Assembly: GCA_002506085.1 (NCBI GenBank)
Contig: DAWV01000024.1
Coordinates: 21,840-62,091, forward strand
Direction of reading: 5' to 3'
Length of the DNA stretch: 40,252 nt
DNA from: Methanocorpusculaceae archaeon UBA425
GTDB lineage: Archaea; Halobacteriota; Methanomicrobia; Methanomicrobiales; Methanocorpusculaceae
A program made the position numbers and the translations under genes. The notes under the pieces are model-generated. The model was not told where the DNA came from and ran no database searches. It saw only the letters and a list, made by a program, of their open reading frames with translations. Of the stretch, positions 15,065 to 24,181 are shown piece by piece (the stretch's first letter is position 1; every line of letters starts with the position of its first letter).

Positions 15065-17392
15065 TTACACTTTTCTTCGAATAAAGAGGATGCCGCCGCC
15101 AATTACCACAAGAATTGCCAATACAATTCCTCCCATAATACCGATTGAGGGGAAGGAAGCATTTGATTCCGAAGCAACAGGTGTTGGAATAAAGGTGGCT
15201 TTCACCGCAGGAGTGGAAGCCGGAGTGGAGCTGAGATTCGTGGTTGGGGTCACAGTAGGAGTAGAACTGGTGTTCACTATATAAGTAGATGAGGATGTTT
15301 GCGTTGGGTATGCATAATCCTCATCATCATCGTCATCTGAGGGTGGGACATATATTGGAGAGATGACGAACGTGCCAAGCACAAGGTCGGCGGAAGTGTA
15401 ATTCGCACCCTCCACGATCTGGACGGAGATGATATAATCACCGGCAGAAACCGGAGCGGCAGTAATGGAATTATACAAGACCGTTATGGAGCCAAGTCCG
15501 AGGACGGTATCATTCGTGGTAACAGAGACGGGATGAGCAGAACCGTCATACGTGACAGAGGCTAATGAAAAATCAAGATCGTTCACAGTAGGAGCAGCTT
15601 TGCTGAGAGAGAAGGTGCCAAGACCAAACTCGGCGGAAGTATAATTCGCACCCTCTTCGATTTCAACGGAGATGGGATAATCACCGGCAGAAACAGGAGC
15701 GGCAGAACTGTTATTATAATAGACCGTCAGGGAGCCAAGTCCTAGGACGGTATCATTCGGGGTAACAGAGACGGGATGGGCAGAACCGTCATACCTGACA
15801 GAGTCTAATGAGAAATTAAGATCGTTCTCGGTAGGAGCGGCTCGATCAATACTCCATGCCGGTGCCGAGGTTCCAAAATAATTGCCGATTCCCTGAATCG
15901 TGCAATAATAATCCCCGATCAATGTTCCTGTGTTTCCACTGATGATATAATCATGACCAGCCGTAAGAAGATAACCTGCATCACGTAAAGATACACGTAG
16001 CACCTGTTCATTCCCGGTATAAGGGAGAATGGATCTATAGTTGATGTAAAGAGCGGAGATGTTTTTCAGAAGATAAAGATTGGCATCTGACTGGTTAATA
16101 GACCACCCCGATTCCTGTGTGGAGTTCAGCTGTATGGCAGTAAGATCAAAAATATCTGATGGACTTGAATAATAATCTAAGTGAGCGAAAATATGACCAG
16201 CCCGCCCGGACACTATGAAAAGATGATTAATACCCCCGGTCTCTGTAAACGGTTGTGAGATGTTGATTATCCCTGAACGAAGATACAGATCATTAACTTG
16301 AGCCTCACCGGAGAGATACAGAAATTTCTGATTATTCCCGGGATAATAGACATCATTACCCACATAATCTGCTCTATTCTGATCAATAGTACCTCCAGAT
16401 ATGTTAACAGTGCACGGATACGAACTGGTAATATCGATATAAACGCCGCCTCCAATCATCCCTGCAGAATTTTCCGAGATAGTCCCTGAGGAAAGAGAGA
16501 AATTTCCCGTTTGCAGATAAACACCACCGCCATTATTCGTCGCGGTATTTCGAGAGATAGTCCCTGAGGAGAGAGAGAGAGTTCCCATTTGCAGATAAAC
16601 ACCACCGCCGTTATTTGTCGCGGTATTTCCTGAAATCGAACCTGAAGATACATTTAATTCACCCGCCTGCAAATACACCCCTCCCCCATCGTTCGCAGTA
16701 TTTCCTGAGATAGATCCGGAGGAAAATTGAATATGATTACCAGCAGTCGAGCTGTAAACTCCGCCGCCATTGAGAGATGCAGCATTATCCTGAATAATCC
16801 CCCCTGATATCGTGAGATTAGATTCAGCTAATAATACTCCACCACCATGCTGAGCATGATTGTTTCGCAGCAAAGAGCCGTTACGCAACTCAAGTGTACA
16901 TTCTACTAAATAAATAAGAGGACTGACACAATCAGGATAAAATGAGCTATTGCCATCAAGAATTATGAAATATTCCCCGGAACCTTCCAGAATAAATCTA
17001 CTATTCCGTGATATATCAAAAAGTTGCTCTGATTCACCGCGGTAAATAGTATGGGAGGCATCGGGTGTTGTTGTTAAAATGAGTTCCTCCCCATTTGTAC
17101 TGATGATGATGGTTTGAGGTAGGGTAATATTCTTATACAAAACAACTTTACCATCTGCATCTACATACGAAGCGTCACCAATACCCGTTGCATTGAGTGC
17201 ATCAGATAATTCCTGCGCATTCGAGACCAGAATATAATGAGCAGTAACCGGGCCGCAGAAAAGTGAGACAGATAAAAAGAATAGTAAAAACGTAATCAGG
17301 CATCTATACTGTGAAGAGGATAGCAGAGGATCCTTTTCTGTCAGATTATTCCGCACATTATTAACACGCATGCAAGGGTATACTTTAACCAA
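15065..17392 (-). CDS. Cell-surface beta-helix adhesin-like protein with C-terminal membrane anchor
   Basis: This encodes 775 residues. A hydrophobic signal segment (about 30-52, ending GPVTA) directs export; an internal Met at residue 8 is an alternative start. Residues about 150-330 contain repeated units of the form SGSISGNTA plus NGGGVYLQ, resembling the polymorphic-outer-membrane-protein / parallel beta-helix repeats of archaeal surface proteins. Next come two near-identical 81-residue repeats (about 515-675), each with YDGSAHPVSV, GDY and EGANYTSA, similar to MBG-type bacterial Ig-like modules. A run of acidic residues (DDDDDEDY), a Thr/Ser/Pro-rich stalk that is likely glycosylated, one transmembrane helix (GIMGGIVLAILVVIGGGIL) and a basic FIRRKV tail end the protein. 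It is therefore anchored in the membrane with the beta-helix outside. Its ligand is unknown. Confidence 0.82.
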   Translation of the reverse strand: MVKVYPCMRVNNVRNNLTEKDPLLSSSQYRCLITFLLFFLSVSLFCGPVTAHYILVSNAQELSDALNATGIGDASYVDADGKVVLYKNITLPQTIIISTNGEELILTTTPDASHTIYRGESEQLFDISRNSRFILEGSGEYFIILDGNSSFYPDCVSPLIYLVECTLELRNGSLLRNNHAQHGGGVLLAESNLTISGGIIQDNAASLNGGGVYSSTAGNHIQFSSGSISGNTANDGGGVYLQAGELNVSSGSISGNTATNNGGGVYLQMGTLSLSSGTISRNTATNNGGGVYLQTGNFSLSSGTISENSAGMIGGGVYIDITSSYPCTVNISGGTIDQNRADYVGNDVYYPGNNQKFLYLSGEAQVNDLYLRSGIINISQPFTETGGINHLFIVSGRAGHIFAHLDYYSSPSDIFDLTAIQLNSTQESGWSINQSDANLYLLKNISALYINYRSILPYTGNEQVLRVSLRDAGYLLTAGHDYIISGNTGTLIGDYYCTIQGIGNYFGTSAPAWSIDRAAPTENDLNFSLDSVRYDGSAHPVSVTPNDTVLGLGSLTVYYNNSSAAPVSAGDYPISVEIEEGANYTSAEFGLGTFSLSKAAPTVNDLDFSLASVTYDGSAHPVSVTTNDTVLGLGSITVLYNSITAAPVSAGDYIISVQIVEGANYTSADLVLGTFVISPIYVPPSDDDDDEDYAYPTQTSSSTYIVNTSSTPTVTPTTNLSSTPASTPAVKATFIPTPVASESNASFPSIGIMGGIVLAILVVIGGGILFIRRKV
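15357..15843 (-). repeat. Two tandem 243-bp repeats inside the adhesin gene
   Basis: Two in-frame copies with a 243-bp (81-codon) period encode the Ig-like modules. They are similar enough that recombination could add or remove copies. Confidence 0.75.
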
Positions 17393-17499
17393 CTATCCAT
17401 ACTAAACCCTTTCGGTTTGTACTTTTGACAATAAGCATATAATATCAGATTTAACCTGGAAACAGAGTGTTACACACACAAATATACGATAATTATACT

Positions 17500-17505
17500 A
17501 AAAAA
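17500..17505 (-). terminator. Oligo-T terminator after the U32 gene
   Basis: The minus strand has six T within an AT-rich stretch 11-16 nt past the stop codon. Confidence 0.35.
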
Positions 17506-17515
17506 TAGAAATGGA

Positions 17516-19873
17516 TTATTCTCTCACGATGCCGCGGAGATAAAGTCCTGCCGTAATCCCGCCGGACGCAATATCTTTTATCTGCTCTTTCAGCTCTTTC
17601 GGATCGCCTGTCCCGTCAACAACAGCCGTATAAATCGCCACCATCCGTCTGATATATTCGGGACTCCGACCCCGTGCATCAATCGAAATAACCGACACGC
17701 CGGCGGACGCAAGCTTGCCGACATACTCAATGAGACAGGTCTCGGACGCATTCAGAATATGAGTCCTGCACTGCGGATCAGTCCAAATTCTGAAAATCCG
17801 GTTCGTCTTATCCTTCAGAGCCCAGGACTGACTGCAGCTCCGGCATCCCTGCGCCGTTGCCGGAATACAGTTCTCGGTAATCATCACCTCAAGACTGCCC
17901 TGCACGATGACCTCGGTCTTCGGCGGGTGAGCATAGGCGGAAAGCTGCTCCATCAGGGTTCTGATCTGCTTGCCGGAAAGCTCCGGCGATAGGCAGACCT
18001 GGCGGCAGGTCTTTCCATACGTCATTGCAGAACGGGCATTCGTGATATTCAGACCGGAACCGCCGTACTTCGGAAAGCCTTTGATGAGCCCCGCCGCACC
18101 CGTGCCGTCAACCATCACACCGGCGGCACTTAAGGGGATTTTCATAACGGATTCTGCGAACTCGTGCTCCTGAACGATTCTTGGAAGTTTATAGATTATC
18201 GGAATATCATAAATCTCTTCGGTCCCTTCATAGACAATCTGTCCCGCACCGGCAGAATATGCTGTTTTTGCTCCGATGACCGAGTCGGTATAAATCTGGA
18301 CGACCGGCGTTGTCCTCTCAGGCACGGCGGATTCCTTTGCGACATAATCACGCTTTGTCCGGGGCACCGGTTCCAGACGTGACCGGGCGACCTCTTCCAG
18401 GAATCTCCGGCGTAAATCGCTTATGACACCCATCGGCAGAAACTTCGTCCCGTCATACTCCATCGAAAGAGTTCTGATGACAAACGGCGTTCCGCCGGTT
18501 TTTCTCATCTGTGCCTCGACGGACTCCTGCGTAACAGGCTTTTTCAAAGCATACAACATCGGGATTTCGGATTTGGTCTCGACATTTCCCGAGGAAACGG
18601 TCAGCTTTCCCTCTTCATCCACGGACACGGTGATGTCGAGGAGGATTCTTCCGGCAGCCGGTTTGGAAATAATCGCCGAGGCTTTCCGTTCGGTTTTCAT
18701 CCGGCGGGTTATCCAGAGTTCGCTTCCGACAACGACATCGTCCGGCGCCGGAATCTTATAGGCGTCCCCTTCAGGGAAGATATACGGCTCTTTGTTCAGG
18801 GCGAACCCAGATTCACGGTCGCCGAACCGGAACACCAGACCATCTCCGGTGTCCGGCACCGGTCCTTCGATTTTGACAATGGCCTTGCCCCGGGATTCGT
18901 CAGTTCCGGACACATACCCGGCATAGACTCCGCGGTTATCGGGCTTTTTGGGATTGATGAACGTACCCCATTTATCACCCAGGATATATCCTTTGGTAAA
19001 TCCGCGGTTGAAGGCAAATGCAAGGTCATCCATTGTGTCGGGGTCGGGAACGAATTCTTTTCCTTCAGCGATGATATCGAGCGCCCGGCGGTAGGCATCG
19101 GTGACGATTGCCACATATTCCGGGGACTTCATCCGTCCTTCGATTTTGATTGCAGAAATGCCGGCGCCGCAGATTTCCGCAAGATACGGATAGAGACAGA
19201 GATCACGCGGGGATAATACATAATTGCCCTGGTTTGGAATGACTTCGTTATCCGCAAGAAGCGTGTAGGGTTTTCTGCACGGCTGGGCACAGGCACCCTG
19301 GTTTCCGCTCCGTCCCCCGATGACCGAGGAGAAGAGGCACTGGCCTGAGTATGCATAGCATAAAGCTCCGTGGGCGAAGATTTCGAGTTCGACGCCGACC
19401 TCTCTCGCAGTTTCGGCGATGGTTTTCACATCGGCTAGCGGGAGTTCCCGTGCGAGAACCACGCGGGAAATGCCGTGTTCTGCGGCGAAACGGATTCCTG
19501 CACTGTTATGGATAGTCATCTGGGTACTTGCATGAAGGGGAAGGTCGGGGACGATTTCCCGTGCAAGCGAGAGAATACCGACATCCTGCACTAATATTGC
19601 ATCGACACCGGAGTCTGAAAGGAACTGGAGATATTCAGCGATTATAGGGAGGTCGTCGTCGTAGGCGAGCGTGTTTACGGTAACGTAAACCTTCACCCCG
19701 TACTGATGAGCAAACCGGACGGCGGTTACCAGTTCCTCTTTTGAGAAATTCGCGGCATACTGACGTGCCCCGAATATTTTTCCGCCGAGATACACGGCGT
19801 CACAGCCGGCATATACTGCGGCTTTTAAAGCATCAGGCGAACCTGCGGGAGAAAGAAGTTCAGGGACTTGCAT
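17516..19873 (-). CDS. Peptidase U32 family protein (RlhA-like)
   Basis: This encodes 785 residues. It opens with the classic U32 start LLSPAGSPDALKAAVYAGCD and the TIM-barrel-like core VYLGGKIFGARQYAANFS. The signature block near 165-205 reads EIFAHGALCYAYSGQCLF, then GGRSGNQGACAQPCRKPY, with the four Cys that in characterised relatives hold an Fe-S cluster. A long second half (about 340-785) matches the layout of two-domain members such as RlhA, which hydroxylates a 23S rRNA cytidine, and it contains a second Cys-rich patch (CRQVCLS and CIPATAQGCRSCSQ). Despite the name, most studied members are not proteases, and RNA or cofactor hydroxylation is the better guess. It lies 14 nt after rpoA'', but a T9 run separates the two and no clear ribosome site precedes the ATG, so it may be transcribed separately. 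Confidence 0.85.
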   Translation of the reverse strand: MQVPELLSPAGSPDALKAAVYAGCDAVYLGGKIFGARQYAANFSKEELVTAVRFAHQYGVKVYVTVNTLAYDDDLPIIAEYLQFLSDSGVDAILVQDVGILSLAREIVPDLPLHASTQMTIHNSAGIRFAAEHGISRVVLARELPLADVKTIAETAREVGVELEIFAHGALCYAYSGQCLFSSVIGGRSGNQGACAQPCRKPYTLLADNEVIPNQGNYVLSPRDLCLYPYLAEICGAGISAIKIEGRMKSPEYVAIVTDAYRRALDIIAEGKEFVPDPDTMDDLAFAFNRGFTKGYILGDKWGTFINPKKPDNRGVYAGYVSGTDESRGKAIVKIEGPVPDTGDGLVFRFGDRESGFALNKEPYIFPEGDAYKIPAPDDVVVGSELWITRRMKTERKASAIISKPAAGRILLDITVSVDEEGKLTVSSGNVETKSEIPMLYALKKPVTQESVEAQMRKTGGTPFVIRTLSMEYDGTKFLPMGVISDLRRRFLEEVARSRLEPVPRTKRDYVAKESAVPERTTPVVQIYTDSVIGAKTAYSAGAGQIVYEGTEEIYDIPIIYKLPRIVQEHEFAESVMKIPLSAAGVMVDGTGAAGLIKGFPKYGGSGLNITNARSAMTYGKTCRQVCLSPELSGKQIRTLMEQLSAYAHPPKTEVIVQGSLEVMITENCIPATAQGCRSCSQSWALKDKTNRIFRIWTDPQCRTHILNASETCLIEYVGKLASAGVSVISIDARGRSPEYIRRMVAIYTAVVDGTGDPKELKEQIKDIASGGITAGLYLRGIVRE

Positions 19874-19876
19874 AGT

Positions 19877-19885
19877 AAAAAAAAA
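19877..19885 (-). terminator. Oligo-T terminator after rpoA''
   Basis: Nine consecutive T on the minus strand begin 2 nt after the rpoA'' stop and end 3 nt before the U32 ATG. A run this long is a strong archaeal stop signal, so the RNA polymerase operon probably ends here, at least in part. Confidence 0.55.
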
Positions 19886-19887
19886 GA

Positions 19888-21510
19888 TTACTGGGGTGCC
19901 ACACGGCGAACCGTCAGTTTTACATCGCCGGTACCGAGGTTGATCGGCTGACCGACAATGACGTTTTCAGTAACACCGCAGAGTTCATCGAATTCGTGTG
20001 CTACGGCGGCATCCAGCAGGTGGTTGACGGTAACTTCGAAACTTGCACGGGAAAGAACCGATTCTTTCTCACCTGCAATACCGTGACGACCAATCTGCTT
20101 GACTTCCCCGTCCATGCACATGATATCCGAGACAAGCATGATATGACGGAGATCGACGGAGATACCCTGCTCTTTGAGCGTGGAGAATGCTTCGTAGATG
20201 ACTGCCGAGCGGGCGGCTTCAACACCAAGCGTGTTGGCAATTTCGGAGATGTTGTTTGTACGTGTTCTGGTACAGTCAACACCCTCGATCTCGAAGACAT
20301 CTTTCAGGTCGGAACCTTCGGTATGGAGAATGTATTCATCGTTTTCCTTACGGACAACGACCCGGATGATGTCGTCGATACCCTGAACAATGACCTGACG
20401 GACATGTTCGGCGAGCTGGAAGAGGTTCTGGTATGAGTCCTCGTTTTTCGGCAGGAACTTTAAGATACCATTCTCCTCATCGATTTCGGTTTCGAAATCA
20501 CGGTAGTGACGCTTGTCTTTGATTTTCTGCGGGGCACGGGAGAGGATCTCGGATACGGAGATCTTCCGTTTCTTACAGACTTCTTTGTTGATCTGGACGA
20601 GAACGCACATGTCGGCGATGTCGGTTTCGATATCACCGAATTCGTGGAGAGGGGCGGCTTCGATTTTCCATGAGACTTCACGTGCCTTATCACGGCTCTC
20701 ACGGTAATCCTTGTCGAGATAGATAGTCATCGTCGGCGTGGAAGGCTCTTTTCGGGCGTCCATGATTTCGATGAGACGAGGAAGACCCAGGGTAACGTTG
20801 ATTTCCGCCACACCTGCGTAGTGGAAAGTACGCATGGTCATCTGGGTACCTGGTTCACCGATTGAGTGGGCTGCGTTGATGCCGACAGCTTCACAGGGCT
20901 GAACCCGGGTGAGTTCATATTCGGCATTGATTTTATCGATGATTTTCTCGAAGTTCTCGTCGGAGACTTCCTTGCCTTCATCGTGCTTTGCCGTAAGAAT
21001 CTTGGTGAGTTCAGTGGTCGTGGAGACCGGCATGTTCTCATCAACAAGTCTTCTTACCCGCGACTTCAGGCTGACGAGATCGATTTCCGCAAGCTGTTCT
21101 TCGGATTTGCTTTCGAGCCAGTTTCTCACCTGTTCGAAGAGGGTCTTCGGAAGATTCCAGGTATGGAGTTCCATGGCAATCGGACTTTCGGGAACAACGA
21201 TGATCTCTTCAATCTTTTTTGCTTTCTTTGCCCGGGGCTTCTTTTCATCGGAATCCTCGTCATCGGTTTCCTCAAGAGCGTCATCTACCTTGGCTTTCAG
21301 GGATTTCTTCCGGGAGGTTTTCCGGGGTTTTTCTTCGACGATGACATCGTCTTCAGATGAATCGGATACGTCCTCGGATACCTCGACTGATTTTTCACGG
21401 GTGATAATCAGCTCTTCATCCGGCATGTTGAAGACATTGGCGGATGCGCTGAATAAATCGTCTTCGGGCATTTCGTTCATGTCGTCATCTATTCCTTTTA
21501 TTGGTGCCAT
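19888..21510 (-). CDS. rpoA2: DNA-directed RNA polymerase subunit A'' (Rpo1C)
   Basis: This is the C-terminal part of the largest RNA polymerase subunit, 540 residues from the ATG at 21510. The catalytic-core segment AVGINAAHSIGEPGTQMTMR (about 210-235) belongs to the trigger loop, and NVTLGLPRLIEIMDARKEP follows. DLRHIMLVSDIMCMDGEV and SRASFEVTVNHLLDAAV near the end are family hallmarks. The usual A'' length is close to 400. The extra length is an N-terminal extension of about 105 residues that is strongly charged: acidic first (DDDMNEMPEDDL, SSEDDVIVEE), then alternating Lys/Arg and Asp/Glu (KKPRAKKAKKIEE). It looks disordered. GGAGGAG 7 nt before 21510 fixes this start; a frame open to 21543 would overlap rpoA'. 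Confidence 0.96.
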   Translation of the reverse strand: MAPIKGIDDDMNEMPEDDLFSASANVFNMPDEELIITREKSVEVSEDVSDSSEDDVIVEEKPRKTSRKKSLKAKVDDALEETDDEDSDEKKPRAKKAKKIEEIIVVPESPIAMELHTWNLPKTLFEQVRNWLESKSEEQLAEIDLVSLKSRVRRLVDENMPVSTTTELTKILTAKHDEGKEVSDENFEKIIDKINAEYELTRVQPCEAVGINAAHSIGEPGTQMTMRTFHYAGVAEINVTLGLPRLIEIMDARKEPSTPTMTIYLDKDYRESRDKAREVSWKIEAAPLHEFGDIETDIADMCVLVQINKEVCKKRKISVSEILSRAPQKIKDKRHYRDFETEIDEENGILKFLPKNEDSYQNLFQLAEHVRQVIVQGIDDIIRVVVRKENDEYILHTEGSDLKDVFEIEGVDCTRTRTNNISEIANTLGVEAARSAVIYEAFSTLKEQGISVDLRHIMLVSDIMCMDGEVKQIGRHGIAGEKESVLSRASFEVTVNHLLDAAVAHEFDELCGVTENVIVGQPINLGTGDVKLTVRRVAPQ

Positions 21511-21511
21511 A

Positions 21512-24181
21512 TCAGATCTCCTCCCTGAGGACGGTTTCGGCAATGCCTCTTACATCGACCGGCAGACCGGATGCGGACTTTGCCGGGTCGGTTCCATCTT
21601 CGCCATAGACGAACTGGATGATTTTTCCACCGGTACTGCGGACGGTTCCGTCGTAGGCGACTTTCAGATCCTGAAGTGCGTTGACCATACGGCGCTGGAG
21701 ATAACCGGACTGGGACGTACGAACTGCGGTATCGACCAGACCTTCACGACCACCGATTGCGTGGAAGAAGAATTCGGTCGGGGTAAGTCCGGATTTGTAG
21801 GAGTTACGGACGAATCCGTGGGCTCCGGCTCCTTTGTCACCGCGTTTGAAGTGAGGAAGGGTTCGGTCTTCGTAACCACGGGTGATACGCTCACCACGAA
21901 CTGCCTGCTGACCGATACAACCTGCCATCTGTGCCATGTTAAGCATGGAACCACGGGCACCGGAAACGGCCATGACCACGGCGGAATTTTCGAAACCTAA
22001 GTGGCGGGATGCGATATCACCGGTCCGGTCACGGGCTTTTCCTAATTCTTTCATGACCTGCATTTCAAGGGTCTCTTCCGGCGTTCTGCCGGGCATTGGC
22101 TCTAAGTGCCCCTGTTCGAAGATATTGATACGGTTGGCAACGTCTCCTTCGGCAGTGTTCAGGACATCACGGATCTGTTTGTATTCCTCTTTACCGAGGT
22201 CGGTATCATTAATACCATAGGAGAATCCGTAAAGCATGATTGCACGGATGGCAAGTTTCGTCAGGTCATCAATGTACTCTTTTGCACGCTGGGTGCCGTG
22301 GAGACGGAGAACTCTATTCAGAATTGCTCCATCCATTGCACCGACGGATTTCTTATCGATAGTTCCCGTGAGAAGTTCGCCGTCGACGATTCTGACGAAG
22401 GCATCGTTCGGACAGTGGGTGTCTTTTGTACATGGATCGCAGTTTCTGCAGCAGGTTGCCTTGTAGAACATGTTGATGTCCTTTGGCAGAATTTCTGAGA
22501 AGGCCTGTTTGTTGCTCCAGTACGGGATACCGTTTTCTATTTTGCCCGGGGTCGGGAGGTGTTCCATTTCCGTGTATTTCAGGAGATAGAGGAACTCGCT
22601 CTTCGTGTACCATTTCACCTGATTGGTCAGGAGGAACATACCGGAGATGTGGTCGTGGAGACCGCCGATGATCGGACCGCCGAAACGGGGTGAGAGAATG
22701 TTTTCCTGAACGGCGACCAGCATTTCGGCTTCTGCACGGGCTTCCTCGGTCTGAGGAACGTGCAGGTTCATTTCATCCCCATCAAAGTCTGCGTTGTACG
22801 GCGGACATACTGCCGGGTTAAGCCGGAACGTTCTGCCGTTCATGACTTTGACATGGTGGGACATGATGGACATTCGGTGAAGAGACGGCTGACGGTTGAA
22901 CAGAACGATATCTCCGTCACGGAGCTGTCTGTCAATCTTCCAGCCGGGCTCAATCATTTCAGCCACGGTGTCGCAGTTTCCGCCTTCACCGGCGATGAGC
23001 CGGATACGGCGACCGTCTGGTCTGTTGATGTAGTTTGCACCGCATGGGTCCCTGAGGGTTGGTCTGTTCGGACCGATACGGATCAGAACACGCATATCTT
23101 CGATGTTCTGTCTGGTTACCCGGACAGGGATGGACATCTCGTTTGCAATTGCAAGAGGGATACCGACTTCACCGATGGAGAGGTTCGGGTCAGGTGAGAT
23201 GACGGTACGTGCCGAGAAGTTGACACGTTTACCGGATAAGGATCCGCGGAATCTGCCGTCTTTGCCTTTCAGGCGCTGGGACAGGGTCTTGAGCGGTCTG
23301 CCGGACCGGTGTCTTGCCGGCGGGCATCCTGCGACCTCGTTGTCGAGGTAGGTGGTAACATGGTACTGGAGCAGCTCCCACAGGTCTTCAATAATGAGCT
23401 GGGGGGCGCCGGCATCCTGGTTTTCCTTGAACCGCTGGTTGATTCTGATGATATCAACGAGCTTGTGGGTCAGGTCATCCTCTGAACGCTGACCGTTTTC
23501 CAGAATAATCGACGGACGGACCGTAACCGGCGGGACCGGAAGAACGGTGAGTACTGTCCATTCGGGTCTTGCAACTTCAGGGTCGATACCGAGAAGACGG
23601 AGGTCGTCATCCGGTATTTTTTCAAGGCGTTCACGGATGTCTGCAGAGGTCAGTTTGTGTTCTGACTTGTGAACCTTACCGTCTTCACCCATTTCGGTAA
23701 CGATTTCGACGAAGGAGGTAGGTTTCTCGAAGTTGATCTTGAACTGCTGATCACCGCAGTACGGGCAGATGCGTTCCTTTTTGATATCCTTTTCTCCGAT
23801 GGTTTCAGCGGAGTAAGGATCGTCTTCAAGGGCGGAGAAGGCGGCGATTTCTTCTTTGTCGAGAAGAAGTCTGCCGCACTGCCGGCAGGTGACACGGAGC
23901 AGTTTCCGGATTAAACGGGTGTATCCTACATGGATGACCGGTTTCGCGAGGTCGATGTGACCAAAGTGACCGGTACAGTCACCCTGTTTCTGACCACATG
24001 TTTTGCAGCGCAGACCAGGGTCAATGACACCGAGACTCGGGTCCATGAGCCCTTTCGGGTAGGGGAATCCGTCGTCGTCGTAGGTATCAGGCCAGATGAC
24101 CTTGCATACACTCATGTCACGGATTGCTTTCGGAGAGAGAATACCGAACTCGATTCTTCCGATTTTCTTTGGAGAGGTCAT
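21512..24181 (-). CDS. rpoA1: DNA-directed RNA polymerase subunit A' (Rpo1N)
   Basis: This is the N-terminal part of the largest subunit, 889 residues, a normal length. It holds the active-site loop NADFDGDEMNLHVPQT near residues 458-473, whose three Asp bind the catalytic magnesium. Zinc-binding motifs lie near the N-terminus: CKTCGQKQGDCTGHFGH near 60-76, and CRQCG with CPYCG further on. A cysteine-rich insertion, CCRNCDPCTKDTHC (about 575-590), could bind another metal. Other hallmarks are SGKRVNFSARTVISPDPNL and FNRQPSLHRMSIM. The ATG overlaps the rpoB' stop by 4 nt and the stop is 1 nt before rpoA'', so the genes are coupled. Confidence 0.98.
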   Translation of the reverse strand: MTSPKKIGRIEFGILSPKAIRDMSVCKVIWPDTYDDDGFPYPKGLMDPSLGVIDPGLRCKTCGQKQGDCTGHFGHIDLAKPVIHVGYTRLIRKLLRVTCRQCGRLLLDKEEIAAFSALEDDPYSAETIGEKDIKKERICPYCGDQQFKINFEKPTSFVEIVTEMGEDGKVHKSEHKLTSADIRERLEKIPDDDLRLLGIDPEVARPEWTVLTVLPVPPVTVRPSIILENGQRSEDDLTHKLVDIIRINQRFKENQDAGAPQLIIEDLWELLQYHVTTYLDNEVAGCPPARHRSGRPLKTLSQRLKGKDGRFRGSLSGKRVNFSARTVISPDPNLSIGEVGIPLAIANEMSIPVRVTRQNIEDMRVLIRIGPNRPTLRDPCGANYINRPDGRRIRLIAGEGGNCDTVAEMIEPGWKIDRQLRDGDIVLFNRQPSLHRMSIMSHHVKVMNGRTFRLNPAVCPPYNADFDGDEMNLHVPQTEEARAEAEMLVAVQENILSPRFGGPIIGGLHDHISGMFLLTNQVKWYTKSEFLYLLKYTEMEHLPTPGKIENGIPYWSNKQAFSEILPKDINMFYKATCCRNCDPCTKDTHCPNDAFVRIVDGELLTGTIDKKSVGAMDGAILNRVLRLHGTQRAKEYIDDLTKLAIRAIMLYGFSYGINDTDLGKEEYKQIRDVLNTAEGDVANRINIFEQGHLEPMPGRTPEETLEMQVMKELGKARDRTGDIASRHLGFENSAVVMAVSGARGSMLNMAQMAGCIGQQAVRGERITRGYEDRTLPHFKRGDKGAGAHGFVRNSYKSGLTPTEFFFHAIGGREGLVDTAVRTSQSGYLQRRMVNALQDLKVAYDGTVRSTGGKIIQFVYGEDGTDPAKSASGLPVDVRGIAETVLREEI
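21518..21524 (-). promoter_or_regulatory. Ribosome-binding site that fixes the rpoA'' start
   Basis: The minus strand reads GGAGGAG 7 nt before the ATG at 21510. The site lies inside the last codons of rpoA'. The earlier frame opening at 21543 has no such site. Confidence 0.7.

Noticed and set aside
20909..22000. A 363-codon open frame opposite rpoA''/rpoA'.
   Set aside because: It is a shadow of highly conserved polymerase genes on the other strand; Ser/Phe/Thr-rich and without any motif.
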